A stretch of DNA of 64,000 bases from an uncultured Dehalococcoidia bacterium (lineage in GTDB: Bacteria; Chloroflexota; Dehalococcoidia; Lucifugimonadales; GCA-2712585): NCBI GenBank assembly GCA_958295715.1, contig OY282371.1:2285493-2349492 (forward strand). Reading direction: 5' to 3'. This document shows positions 8,513 to 17,321 of this stretch, piece after piece. The number at the start of each line of letters is the position of its first letter. Position 1 is the stretch's first letter. The notes below the pieces were generated by a model. The model was not told where the DNA came from and did not search any database. It saw only the letters and a program-made list of their open reading frames with translations. Both the position numbers and the translations under genes were made by a program.

Positions 8513-9589
8513 CTAGTTGGCCCGCTCCAGGGCCTCGGATATGGGGACGCCGGCCTCTATGGTGTTGAACACGGACCCCGTCACCAGGTCGGCCACCTTG
8601 TCTTTGCCCCACTGGTACACGGAGTCGGGCAAGGGCACGTATCCCACGTCGGTCACCAGGCCCGGGGCCTCCTCCAGGTAGAAGTCCACAAAGGCCCGCA
8701 CCTCGGGGCGGCTCTCCATGGCGTCCGCCCTTACGTAGATGAATATAGGCCTGGCCAGGGGCAGGTATTCCCCGCTCTCCACCGTCTCGGCGCTGGGGGC
8801 CACGCACTGCCCGCTCGACGGGTTCTCCACCTCCACCGGCGTCACCAGGTCCCGGTACTGGTTCAGGTACGCCATGCCGAAGTACCCGATCCCTCCGGGG
8901 GTCCCGTTCACCCCGCTGGCTATCAACGGGTCCTCCTCCGTGGCCAGGTCCAGGTCTCCCCGGTGCGCTCCCGACTCACCCATTATCGCTTCCGTGAAGT
9001 AGTCGAAGGTCCCGGACGCCGTCGTAGGCCCGTATATCCTCAACCGCCGGTCGGGATACCGGGCGTCCACCTGGTCCCAGTTCGTCACCCTGTCCTGCGC
9101 CTCAGGCCCGAATATGGTCCGTAGCTTCTCCACGCTCAGGCACGGCGCCCAGTCGTTATCGGGGCTCACCACCACCGACAGGGCGTCAAAGGCCACGGGC
9201 AACTCTATCAACTCGATGCCGTTCTCGCGGCACACGTCCATTTCGACTTCCTGCTTGGCGGGCCGCGAGGCGTTCCATATCTCGATGGTCCCCTCCTGGC
9301 ACATGGCCCGGCCGCCGGCCCCCGTGCCCGACGACGCCACGTTCACCCGCACGCCGTTGTGCCGCTTGCTGAACTCCTCCGCCACGGCCTCGCTTATGGG
9401 AAACACGGTGCTGGACCCGGCCACCGCTATGGTCCCGCTCAGCGACGCGGCAGGCGAGGACGCCGGGGTGGAGGCCGCCCCATCGCCGCCGCCACAGGCC
9501 GCAATGGCGACGACCCCTGCCAGCGCAGCCAGTATGGAAGCGGCGTAGAATGCCCTTGCGCGGGACCTAACACGGGATAGAATGCTCAT
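8513..9589 (-). CDS. pstS: PstS, phosphate-binding lipoprotein
   Basis: A 358-aa phosphate-binding protein. A lipoprotein signal (basic 'SRVRSRARAF', hydrophobic stretch, lipobox ending 'VAIAAC') occupies residues 1-31, then a Ser/Ala/Pro linker, then the PBP-like fold with 'IAVAGSSTVFPISEAVAEEF' and the phosphate loop 'SSGTGAGG'. The ATG at 9589 lies 9 nt after 'AAGGAG' and starts directly at the signal peptide; the open frame continues 27 codons upstream but without that fit. A Pho-box-like array lies about 70-110 bp upstream. It delivers phosphate to PstCA. Confidence 0.95.
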   Translation of the reverse strand: MSILSRVRSRARAFYAASILAALAGVVAIAACGGGDGAASTPASSPAASLSGTIAVAGSSTVFPISEAVAEEFSKRHNGVRVNVASSGTGAGGRAMCQEGTIEIWNASRPAKQEVEMDVCRENGIELIELPVAFDALSVVVSPDNDWAPCLSVEKLRTIFGPEAQDRVTNWDQVDARYPDRRLRIYGPTTASGTFDYFTEAIMGESGAHRGDLDLATEEDPLIASGVNGTPGGIGYFGMAYLNQYRDLVTPVEVENPSSGQCVAPSAETVESGEYLPLARPIFIYVRADAMESRPEVRAFVDFYLEEAPGLVTDVGYVPLPDSVYQWGKDKVADLVTGSVFNTIEAGVPISEALERAN

Positions 9590-9659
9590 GCCAAAACGCT
9601 CCTTACTGGTAGTCTCATCTTCAACGCTAACCATGTTGACCGGCGGTGAGGCGTCGGGT

Positions 9660-9698
9660 GTTAACGGCAAGTTAACGGATGGTTAAAGTTGAATTAAG
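9660..9698 (-). promoter_or_regulatory. Pho-box-like array upstream of pstS
   Basis: On the plus strand 'gttaac' at 9660, 'gttaac' at 9671, 'gttaaa' at 9682 and 'attaag' at 9693 recur with exact 11-bp spacing, one helical turn apart. Direct repeats with this spacing are how PhoB/PhoP-type response regulators bind. It lies upstream of pstS, in a window that also encodes a PhoB/PhoR-type pair at 10630-12734. Confidence 0.75.
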
Positions 9699-9724
9699 AA
9701 GCCGCGCCCCGGCGATGACCGCCC

Positions 9725-10310
9725 TCCCTTCCGTCATTCCCGCGCAGGCGGGAATCCATCCCCTCCCCGTTGCGCCGGGACAGCGGCGTCACGGCACGCG
9801 CACCCATCCGTAGGGATGTCCCGCTCCACGGCTGAGCCGCCCCTCCTTTCCGCCCTTCCCGCACCCTTTTCTCCGTCATTCCCGCGCAGGCGGGAATCCA
9901 TCTTCCTTACCGCTGCTGCAATAGGGCAAGGACACCTTGGCGCGGAGCTAGTCCCATTGGGGGCAGACTTCCTTGAGGGATGCCCTGAGGGCTGACGCCG
10001 GGATTTGGAGCCCCGGTTTGTGGCGCAGGGTTCCTGGATTCCCGTTTTCACGGGAATGACGGATAAGAGGGCGGCGGGAATGACGGACGGGGGTGCGCGG
10101 GAAGGGCTGGGCGGACACACGCGTCGTTGCCCGGTTGGCCTGTCGCGGTGGGGGGGCAAGAAAGATGGATTCCCGCCTGTGCGGGAATGACGGATAGCGG
10201 CAGGAAGCCAGAAGCCCGTAACGCAGAGCCAACGCTCTTCAAAACTAAGTGGGCGCACGCGCCCTTCCCGCCTACGCGGGAATGACGGAAGGGAAGAGTC
10301 GGGAATGGGA
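9725..10310. repeat. REP-like palindrome cluster
   Basis: Palindromes occur near 9736-9760, 9880-9902, 10036-10060 (the ACGGGAAT variant), 10166-10190 and 10268-10285. A copy of the GGGCGC-type repeat ('aactaagtgggcgcacgcgcc') lies near 10240-10265 in reverse orientation. No gene is supported between the Pho box and 10321. Confidence 0.75.
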
Positions 10311-10321
10311 GAAACGAGCGG

Positions 10322-10504
10322 CTATAGGAACTTGATGGCGGCAATCATGGCGCCGACCAGCAGAGGAGCGCCGATCGCCAACATGCGGTTCATGGTCGTG
10401 AAGCTTCCCTGCAACCTGGCGATGTCTTCCTTGGTGACCAGGTGAGGCACTGCCGTTTCTATGACCGCTTCCAGTCTACTGACTCGTTCCTCAAGGGTGG
10501 CCAT
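10322..10504 (-). CDS. Small tail-anchored coiled-coil protein, 1-repeat member
   Basis: A 60-aa protein of a family found four times in this window. The N-terminus 'LEERVSRLEAVIETAVPHL' is predicted to form a coiled coil, then one 11-residue unit 'KEDIARLQGSF', then a constant C-terminal 'TTMNRMLAIGAPLLVGAM' plus 'IAAIKFL' forming one membrane helix at the very end. It has 4 extra residues (ETAV) compared with its paralogues. The ATG follows 'AAGGTGTTAGC', and a perfect palindrome ends 24 nt before it. Function is unknown; conservation of reading frame among copies supports it being real. Confidence 0.72.
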   Translation of the reverse strand: MATLEERVSRLEAVIETAVPHLVTKEDIARLQGSFTTMNRMLAIGAPLLVGAMIAAIKFL

Positions 10505-10528
10505 GCTAACACCTTGTTGCTAGTCCGT

Positions 10529-10543
10529 GTAACGTCATGTTAC
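10529..10543 (-). promoter_or_regulatory. Palindrome GTAAC-N5-GTTAC upstream of small coiled-coil gene
   Basis: GTAACATGACGTTAC (minus strand) is a perfect dyad with 5-bp arms, 24 nt before the ATG at 10504. The same palindrome at the same distance precedes the paralogues at 32911 and 56985, and a decayed copy precedes 20316. It may be an operator or part of a mobile unit. Confidence 0.6.
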
Positions 10544-10587
10544 CAGAAAGCCGCGGGGAGCTTCAATGTCGGCGGTTGGCCGAGAAA

Positions 10588-10620
10588 GGGTTCCTGGATT
10601 CCCCCCTGCGCGGGGATGGG
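10588..10620. repeat. Isolated partial REP-like unit
   Basis: 'gttcctggattcccccctgcgcggggatgg' in outline: the usual palindrome with altered arms (CCCC/GGGG), directly downstream of the phoR stop. It may act as a transcript end, but there is no T-run. Confidence 0.5.
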
Positions 10621-10629
10621 CGTGTGGGG

Positions 10630-12032
10630 CTATCCCGCCTGGCCGCCGGAGCCGTCCTTGACGGCGGGCACGGTGAAGGTGAAGACGCTGCCCTCCCCCA
10701 TGCGGCTCTCCACCCAGATGCGGCCCCCGTGGGACTGGACGATGTGTTTGGCTATGGCCAGCCCCAACCCGACGCCGCTCTGGTTGAAGGGCCGGTCAAC
10801 CTTGTAGAACCGCTCGAAGACGTGGGGGACGTCCTCGGGCGACATGCCGATGCCCAGGTCGGCGACGCTAATTTCCAGCCACCCGCGCCGGCTCCTGGCC
10901 CCAATGGACACGCGCCCCCCCGCCGGGGTGAACTTGACCGCGTTTTCCACCAGGTTGGACAGGGCCTGCCGCAAGCGAGGGCCGTCGGCCAAGGCTAGGG
11001 GCAAGGGGCCGGTGGGGTCGGCTCTTAACTCCACGCCCAGCGAGTTGGCCCGCTCTCCGTGAGTCTCCAGGGCCTCGGCGATGCCCTTGTGGACGTCTAC
11101 GCCAGACAGGTTCAGCTTCACCTCGCCGCTCTCAAGGCGGGAGAGGTCAAGGAGTTCCTCCACCAGCAGGGACATCCGGTCGACGTTTAGGGAGATGCGG
11201 TCGAGGAACTGGCGCGAGGCCGCGGGGTCGTCCTTCGCGCCCTCCACCAGCGTCTCCGCGGAGGCCTTGATGGAGGCCAAGGGGGTGCGGAGTTCGTGGG
11301 ACACGTTGGCGAGAAACTCCCTGCGGGTGGTCTCCACCCGGCGGGCCTGGGTCAGGTCGTGAAGGACCAGAAGGACGCACTCCTGACCCTGGAGGCTCAG
11401 CGGCGCGGCGATTACGCTCAGATGCCGCCGTTCCGGGGCAAGCTGCAACTCCAAGCTCCGGGGGCCTCCCGCCTCCCGGCACTGGGACACCAGGGCGCTT
11501 AGCTCGTGGTCGCGCACGATTTCGATGAACCGCTGTCCCTCCTGAACGCCGGCCGGGAAGCCCAGAAACTCGCTGGCGGCGGGGTTGACCAGGATAATTC
11601 CCCCCTGCTCGTCCAGCAGCGCCACCCCGTCGTTCATGGTGGCCAGGATGGCCGAGAGCTTGTCACGCTCGCTGGCGTAGTCCGTCAGAATTCGCTTCAG
11701 GCTAACGGTCATGGCGTTGAGGGCCTGGGCCAATTCCCGCGTCTCCGGGGCCAAGCCGCCCGGGACGGTGTGGTCCAGGTCGCCCTGGGCCAGGCGGCGG
11801 GCCGCGGCGGTGAGTTGGCGCAGGGGCCGGGCGCCCCTTTGGGCGATGGCGGCGGCCAGCAGGGTGGACAACCCCAGGGCCGCGGCGGTGGCGGTGGCCA
11901 TTATCAGGAGGACGCGGCCCGCGGATGCCCCCCGGTCAAGCAGTACCAGGAGAAGGGTCGCAGCCGCCATGACCGCCAGAATAAGGCCCCCGTAGGCCAG
12001 GGCCATGCGCCATTGAGGGCTGCGGGGCGGCC

Positions 12033-12036
<4 letters not shown>
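10630..12036 (-). CDS. phoR: PhoR-type sensor histidine kinase
   Basis: A 468-aa membrane kinase. Two N-terminal helices (about 12-32 and 40-62) with almost no periplasmic loop are followed by HAMP (about 65-118), a PAS domain (about 125-225), the H-box 'NVSHELRTPLASIKASAET' (about 243-262) and the ATPase domain with N-box 'NLVENAVKFTP', 'DLGIGM' and 'GVGLGLAIAKHIVQSHGG'. The missing sensory loop and the PAS domain match PhoR, which senses phosphate through PstSCAB-PhoU rather than directly. Its ATG overlaps the stop of the upstream response regulator (ATGA). The neighbouring pst operon with Pho-box repeats supports the assignment. Confidence 0.88.
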
Positions 12037-12734
<698 letters not shown>

Positions 12735-12748
12735 GACCCGATTATAGC
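12735..12748 (-). promoter_or_regulatory. Extended -10 promoter for leaderless phoB mRNA
   Basis: 'TGCTATAAT' on the minus strand (TATAAT at 12746-12741, TG one base upstream) is an extended -10 box. Six bases separate it from the ATG at 12734, so the expected start of transcription coincides with the start codon. There is no ribosome binding site. Confidence 0.65.
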
Positions 12749-12768
12749 AAGCGAAAGGGGGTTTGGGT

Positions 12769-14247
12769 TCAGCCGGGGCCCGCGGCGGCGTTTTGCCCGG
12801 CTATCCTGCCGAAGACGGAGCCGGCCATGAGCCCCGCGCCGCCGGGGTAGTTGTGGTAGAAGAGGCCGCCGACCAGCTCCCCCGCGGCGTACAGCCCCGG
12901 TATTGGGGAACCCTCGTCGCCGATGACCTGGGCGTTTTGGTCGATGCGCAGGCCGCCGAAGGTGAAGGTTATCCCGCAGGTGACCGCGTAGCCCAGATAG
13001 GGCGGCTCATCAATGGGCAAGGCCCAGTTGGACTTGGGCGGCTCTATGCCCACGGTGCCCTTGCCGTCTAGGACCGCGGGGTTGAACTCCCCATCCTGAA
13101 CGGCGTCGTTGAAGCGGCGGATAGTGTCCGCCAACCCGTCCGGGTCGATGTCCAGGGCCGTTGCCAGGGACCTGACGTCGTTGGCCCGCGCCGTGGTGCA
13201 CTGGGGGATCCGGTACTCGTCCCTCAGCAGACCCTCCACCTTGCGGTCGAAGATCTGGAAGGCGACGCGGCGGGGCTGGCCCAGTATCTCCCGGCCGTAC
13301 TTGGCGTAGGTGTAGTTTCGCAGGTCCGCCCCCTCGTCAACGAACCGCCTGCCCTTGACGTTGACGATGATGCCCAGGGGGTAGGAGTGCTTCTGGTACA
13401 GGTCGGTCAAATTCCGGTCGCCGGTGGGCGGGGCGTTCAGGTCCCAGGCGACGGCGTGGCAGCCGCTCCAGTGCCCGTGGGACTGGGCCCCGACCTCCAA
13501 GGCCATGCGGATGCCGTCTCCCGTGTTGTAGGGCACGCCCCGCACCTTGGCCAGTTCCCACCCGGGGCCTAGATACCGGGCGCGCATCTCGGCGTTGGCC
13601 TCGAAGCCGCCGCAGGCCAGGGCCACGGCCTTCGAGTTCACCTCCTCCAAACCCTCGGGGGACTGGGCCACGACGCCGGACACCCGTCCCCGGCGGTCCA
13701 TGAGCAGCCTCATCGCCTTGGTCGCGTACCGGATGGAAACGCCCCTGTCGATGGCGGCCTTGAAAAGCTGGTCGGAAAGGCCCTTGCCGCCCCCCACGGC
13801 CTCCACCGCGAGGCCGCCCCAAAAGCGGTGCTTGCCGCCCACCTTGAAGGACTGGCGGCCGTACAGGGGCGTAAAGCGGACGCCCAAGTCGCGGAGCCAT
13901 AGGAGGGTGGAAAGGGATCTGCTCACCAGGGTCTGGGCCATGGCCGGGTCGGACATTCCCTCCGTGACCCGCATCAGGTCGTCGTAGTACCGCGCCTCCG
14001 GGTAGCTGCCCACGTCGATGGCCGCCGCCTCCTCGTCGGACACGCCGGGAACCAGTTCCCGTATGTCCTCCAGGCCGTTGTAGGCGCAGCGGATGGCGCC
14101 GCCCGTGAAGTAGGTGTTGCCGCCGCGGAAGTGCTCCGGGGCCTTCTCCAGGGCCAGAACCGATGCGCCCCGCTCCCGGGCGGCTAGGGCGGCGCACAGG
14201 GCCGCGTTGCCCGCTCCCACCACCACAACGTCGTAAGTGTCTTTCAT
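12769..14247 (-). CDS. FAD-dependent dehydrogenase, TcuA/fumarate-reductase flavoprotein family
   Basis: A 492-aa FAD_binding_2 enzyme. The Rossmann motif 'VVVVGAGNAALCAALAARE' starts at residue 6; 'GGNTYFTGGAIRCAY' and the C-terminal 'GLYAAGELVGGLFYHNYPGGAGLMAGSVFG' (outline) match the tricarballylate dehydrogenase TcuA and 3-ketosteroid dehydrogenase-like groups. The real substrate is unknown. No TcuB iron-sulphur partner is adjacent. The ATG follows 'AAGGAGGCG'. It is transcribed away from the crotonase gene at 14426. Confidence 0.82.
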   Translation of the reverse strand: MKDTYDVVVVGAGNAALCAALAARERGASVLALEKAPEHFRGGNTYFTGGAIRCAYNGLEDIRELVPGVSDEEAAAIDVGSYPEARYYDDLMRVTEGMSDPAMAQTLVSRSLSTLLWLRDLGVRFTPLYGRQSFKVGGKHRFWGGLAVEAVGGGKGLSDQLFKAAIDRGVSIRYATKAMRLLMDRRGRVSGVVAQSPEGLEEVNSKAVALACGGFEANAEMRARYLGPGWELAKVRGVPYNTGDGIRMALEVGAQSHGHWSGCHAVAWDLNAPPTGDRNLTDLYQKHSYPLGIIVNVKGRRFVDEGADLRNYTYAKYGREILGQPRRVAFQIFDRKVEGLLRDEYRIPQCTTARANDVRSLATALDIDPDGLADTIRRFNDAVQDGEFNPAVLDGKGTVGIEPPKSNWALPIDEPPYLGYAVTCGITFTFGGLRIDQNAQVIGDEGSPIPGLYAAGELVGGLFYHNYPGGAGLMAGSVFGRIAGQNAAAGPG

Positions 14248-14337
14248 AACGCCTCCTTGGAGATGCTATGTCCCGGCCGGCCGGGTGTCAACGGCCCCGC
14301 AAGGGGCATATGTCGCATCTAGCCGCAGTCGCTTCTG

Positions 14338-14366
14338 TTGCATATAAGGGGGGGCGGGGCTATTAT
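14338..14366 (+). promoter_or_regulatory. Sigma70-type promoter for the crotonase gene
   Basis: TTGCAT (14338-14343), 17-bp spacer containing a run of G, then TATTAT (14361-14366). It lies 60 bp before the ATG at 14426 in the divergent intergenic region. Confidence 0.6.
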
Positions 14367-14425
14367 CTTGAGACCGTTCAAGACCAGACACCGGGACAAG
14401 GACTCCCCGGAGAAGGGCCTCATAG

Positions 14426-15196
14426 ATGACCTACGAAACTATTCTCGCGGACAGGGTTGAAGGCGTGGCCGTCATCACCCTCAACCGCCCGCAGGTCCTC
14501 AACGCCATGAATTTGAGGCTGGCGCGGGAGTTGGGCGAGGCCATCGCTCAAGCCGAGGAGTCCGACGACGTGCGGGCCATCATCATCACCGGCGCCGGGG
14601 ACAGGTCCTTCTCCGCCGGGGCCGACATCCACGAGATGCGGACCTTCTCGCCCGCCCAGGCTGAGGAGGCCGCCGAGGCGCGTTCCACCAGTCAAAAGCG
14701 CGTCGCGGCCTGCCGCAAGCCGGTTATCGGGGCGGTGAACGGCCTGGCCCACGGCGGCGGCGCGGTCCTGGCCAGCTCCCTCGACTTCCTGGTCGGCTGC
14801 GAAAGAAGCGAGTTCCGGTTCCTGGCCGTGGCCTACGGTCAGATGAACTCCACGTGGAGCCTGCCCGTAATTATCGGCTGGCCCATGGCCAAGGAGCTTC
14901 TGTACACCGGCCGCGTCGTTGGCGCCGAGGAGGCTCACCGCATCGGGCTGCTCAACCACCTGGTATCCTCCGAAAGTTTGATGGAGAAGGCCATGGAACT
15001 GGCTGGAACAATCGCCGAGAACCACCCTATTTCCGTCCAAGGGGTCAAGCGCCTTATAATAGAGAACCTCGGAACGTCGTGGGAGGAGATGCGCGAGCGG
15101 GAGCGCGTGGCGAGGAGGACGACCTACCGCGGGCTTGCCGTGGAGGTGGGTTTCAAGGATTTTATTGAACGGAAGGGACGAGGCCGCCGCCCTTGA
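14426..15196 (+). CDS. Enoyl-CoA hydratase/isomerase (crotonase) family protein
   Basis: A 256-aa crotonase fold protein of normal length. The CoA-binding and oxyanion-hole motifs 'FSAGADIHEM' and 'AVNGLAHGGGAVLASSLD' are present. Both glutamates that perform hydration in classical enoyl-CoA hydratase (equivalents of rat E144 and E164) are replaced: the position after 'GGGA' is Val, and the 'GQPE' position aligns with Ala. It is therefore unlikely to be a standard hydratase; an isomerase, hydrolase or decarboxylase in the superfamily is possible. It stands alone with its own promoter. Confidence 0.85.
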   Translation: MTYETILADRVEGVAVITLNRPQVLNAMNLRLARELGEAIAQAEESDDVRAIIITGAGDRSFSAGADIHEMRTFSPAQAEEAAEARSTSQKRVAACRKPVIGAVNGLAHGGGAVLASSLDFLVGCERSEFRFLAVAYGQMNSTWSLPVIIGWPMAKELLYTGRVVGAEEAHRIGLLNHLVSSESLMEKAMELAGTIAENHPISVQGVKRLIIENLGTSWEEMRERERVARRTTYRGLAVEVGFKDFIERKGRGRRP

Positions 15197-15277
15197 GCCG
15201 ACCACGGCATAGGGGTTGTTAAAGGCCAATGGTCTGATTAAAATTGACAGATGCGGCAAATAACCCGCTTCAAACTA

Positions 15278-15307
15278 TTGCAAGGGGTTGCGTATGACAA
15301 ATATAAT
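15278..15307 (+). promoter_or_regulatory. Sigma70-type promoter of the secreted anchored protein
   Basis: TTGCAA (15278-15283), 18-bp spacer, TATAAT (15302-15307). It gives a leader of about 80 nt carrying a small stem GCAGT/ACTGC and the strong site AAGGAGG before the ATG at 15395. These are strong expression signals. Confidence 0.65.
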
Positions 15308-15394
15308 ACCCATGCAGTCGCAACTGCCCATGCCCAATTGTCTAAAAGGCAACGAACAACCCATACGAGACGCTGGCCGCGTTAAGGAGGTTAG

Positions 15395-16489
15395 ATGAAC
15401 TTTTCCAAGGTATTGAAAGTGGTTCTCCTGCTATCCCTGTTGGCTCTGGTCTTCCCGCTGAGCGCCATACACGGGCAGACGCCGGTGGGCACCGCGGTGG
15501 CGCGCGGCTCCGCGCCGGGACTATCCGACATGCTGGTGGTTGACCTGGACAAACTGCCGGCCCTTTCCGAGAACGAGGCGTACGAGGGATGGCTCATCTC
15601 CGACGACGGCTCCACTATGCTGAGCGTGGGCGTCCTCGCCTTTAACGAGGGCGGAACCGTGACCCACACCTACACCCACCCCGCGGGAATGAACTTGGTG
15701 ACGGCCTTCGACAAGTTCGCCATCACCATTGAGGCTTCCCCGGACACCGACGCCGCCCCATCGGACATCACGGCCTACATGGACATGATACCGGCGGAGG
15801 GCCTGGTCCACATAAGGGCCCTCGTGGACTCCCAGTCGGGGTCCACCGTCAATCTGGTGGCTCAGGCCAACGTCGCGCTGCTCCACGCGGGGCTCGCGAT
15901 GGACTCCACCACCCTGGCGGACGTTCAGGCCCACGCTGGACACATAATCAACATAATTGAGGGCATGGACGGCCCTAACTACACCGCGGCCGGCGGGACT
16001 TTCGGCGATGGCTCCGGCATAGCCGCTCACGCGACTAAGGCCCGCATGGATGCCGCCGCGGCCATGGCGACAATGCCCACCAACTCCACCTTCCACACCT
16101 ACGAGGCCCACGTTTCCGCCTCGTCGGCCAACGTGGTCGCATGGGCCAACGAGGCCAGAGACATGGCCCTACTGGCCAAGGGGTCAGAGTCCTTGACCGT
16201 GGCCAGGGCCTTCGTTTCAAACACGACTAGCCTCTTGGAGCGGGCGGTTAGCGGCTGGGACGCCGACCGCGACGGCACGGTTGAGTCCGTAGCCAACGAG
16301 GGCGGGGCCATGCAAGCCCACATGGCCGCCCAGAACATGGCCACCTACCACCCGGCCACGCCCGTCGCCGAGCCGCCGGCCACGGGAGACATAAGCTTCG
16401 GCGTCATGGCCCTCATGGCCTTGGCCGCCGGCGCGGTCCTGGTCCTTGGCGGCAGCGCCTTTGTCCGCCGCGGCAGAGCGCAGGCCTAA
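15395..16489 (+). CDS. Secreted, C-terminally anchored protein with anti-sigma-like domain
   Basis: A 364-aa exported protein. The signal peptide occupies residues 1-28 ('VLLLSLLALVFPLSAIHG'). Residues about 40-120 ('YEGWLISDDGSTMLSVGVL') resemble the extracytoplasmic domain of RskA-type anti-sigma factors and related surface proteins. The middle is rich in Ala, Ser and Thr. The C-terminus has 'PPATGD', a hydrophobic helix and 'RRGRAQA', the layout of a sortase signal, though the first position is P rather than L. A perfect 13-bp terminator follows. Strong promoter and AAGGAGG site suggest high expression. Function unknown; probably an envelope protein. Confidence 0.8.
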   Translation: MNFSKVLKVVLLLSLLALVFPLSAIHGQTPVGTAVARGSAPGLSDMLVVDLDKLPALSENEAYEGWLISDDGSTMLSVGVLAFNEGGTVTHTYTHPAGMNLVTAFDKFAITIEASPDTDAAPSDITAYMDMIPAEGLVHIRALVDSQSGSTVNLVAQANVALLHAGLAMDSTTLADVQAHAGHIINIIEGMDGPNYTAAGGTFGDGSGIAAHATKARMDAAAAMATMPTNSTFHTYEAHVSASSANVVAWANEARDMALLAKGSESLTVARAFVSNTTSLLERAVSGWDADRDGTVESVANEGGAMQAHMAAQNMATYHPATPVAEPPATGDISFGVMALMALAAGAVLVLGGSAFVRRGRAQA

Positions 16490-16512
16490 ACAAATACGGC
16501 TACCGATAAGTT

Positions 16513-16551
16513 CCGAACCCCCCGGCCAGTTCCGGGGGGTTCGGCGATTTT
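16513..16551 (+). terminator. Rho-independent terminator
   Basis: A perfect 13-bp stem: CCGAACCCCCCGG (16513-16525), 6-nt loop, CCGGGGGGTTCGG (16532-16544), then CGATTTT. It lies 24 nt after the stop of the secreted protein gene and before ridA. Confidence 0.85.
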
Positions 16552-16569
16552 GTAAGCGGGAGAGGTCTC

Positions 16570-16959
16570 GTGGAGAAGATACGCAACGAACATTCCAAGG
16601 TCGCCCCCGCTCTGGGGAACTACGTCCGCAGCATCCGGGCCGGCGACGCGCTGTACGTTTCCGGGTGCACGGCCGCGGGCCTCCCGGCGGAGGATAGCGA
16701 CGACGTTATAGTCCAGGCCGACGCGACCCTCAACAGGATAAGGCTGATTTTGGAAGCCGAAGGCGCCGCCATGAGCGACGTCGTAAGGCTCGTCACCTAC
16801 GTGACGGACATGGAGGGGTTCCGGTCGCGCATGGCCGAGTTCGACGTCCTGCTGGAACGATACTTCCAGGGCGCCTACCCCACCAGCACCCTGGTCGCGA
16901 GCCCCGGTCTGGCCCGTTCCAGCCTGCTCATAGAGATCGAGCCTACGGTGGTTCTCTAA
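16570..16959 (+). CDS. RidA (YjgF/YER057c/UK114) family protein
   Basis: A 129-aa RidA-fold protein of standard length. 'SKVAPALGNYVRSIRAGDALYVSGCTA' (outline) and 'VVRLVTYVTDMEGF' are family features, and the C-terminal 'SSLLIEIEPTVVL' matches 'IEIEAIA'. The arginine that binds the carboxylate in enamine deaminases is usually in 'R.....V'; here the region reads 'PGLARSSLLIEIE', so activity is plausible but not certain. GTG start at 16570 after 'GGGAGAGG'. RidA proteins remove reactive enamines released by PLP enzymes. Confidence 0.85.
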   Translation: MEKIRNEHSKVAPALGNYVRSIRAGDALYVSGCTAAGLPAEDSDDVIVQADATLNRIRLILEAEGAAMSDVVRLVTYVTDMEGFRSRMAEFDVLLERYFQGAYPTSTLVASPGLARSSLLIEIEPTVVL

Positions 16960-16994
16960 CCGGGCGTTGTCCGGGCTTGGCGCGGCTCCACCCG

Positions 16995-17024
16995 TTGACC
17001 TGTTGGCCGGACGACGGCTAGAAT
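16995..17024 (+). promoter_or_regulatory. Promoter of the desulforedoxin-like triplet
   Basis: TTGACC (16995-17000), 18-bp spacer, TAGAAT (17019-17024); the first ATG follows at 17062. The three small genes downstream have no other promoter-like sequence and probably share this one. Confidence 0.6.
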
Positions 17025-17061
17025 AGACGCCTAGACCCCACTAAACAGGAACTGGCCGCCA

Positions 17062-17181
17062 ATGCCAAACCAAACGGGAAAGCGTTACACCTGCCCCCAA
17101 TGCGGCTCCGAATTCCTCGTCACCAAGGGCGGCGACGGGTCGCTGAAGTGCTGCGGCCAGCCCGCCAACCTGAAGGCGTAG
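17062..17181 (+). CDS. Desulforedoxin-like small metal-binding protein, copy 1
   Basis: A 39-aa protein too short for usual gene callers. It has the desulforedoxin/desulfoferrodoxin-N pattern: 'YTCPQCGSEF', then a glycine turn 'KGGDGSL', then adjacent cysteines 'KCCGQPANL'. CxxC plus CC makes a four-cysteine site for rubredoxin-like iron or zinc. ATG start. It is nearly identical to copy 2, 130 bp downstream. Likely a small electron carrier or zinc ribbon; no superoxide reductase catalytic domain is attached. Confidence 0.8.
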   Translation: MPNQTGKRYTCPQCGSEFLVTKGGDGSLKCCGQPANLKA

Positions 17182-17191
17182 GGAACCCGCC

Positions 17192-17311
17192 GTGGCGAAC
17201 CAACTGGGAAAGCGTTACACCTGCCCCCAATGCGGCTCCGAATTCCTCGTCACCAAGGGCGGCGACGGGTCGCTGAAGCGCTGCGGCCAGCCCGCCAATT
17301 TAAAGGCGTAG
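17192..17311 (+). CDS. Desulforedoxin-like small metal-binding protein, copy 2
   Basis: A 39-aa near-copy of the preceding gene, with a GTG start ('GTGGCGAACCAACTG') and the change KCCG to RCCG-type (first residue of the CC motif is 'KRCG': the first Cys of the pair is replaced by Arg). The repeat period is exactly 130 bp, so this is a tandem duplication. With CxxC and only one downstream Cys, metal binding may be altered. Confidence 0.75.
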   Translation: MANQLGKRYTCPQCGSEFLVTKGGDGSLKRCGQPANLKA

Positions 17312-17321
17312 GGAACCCGCC

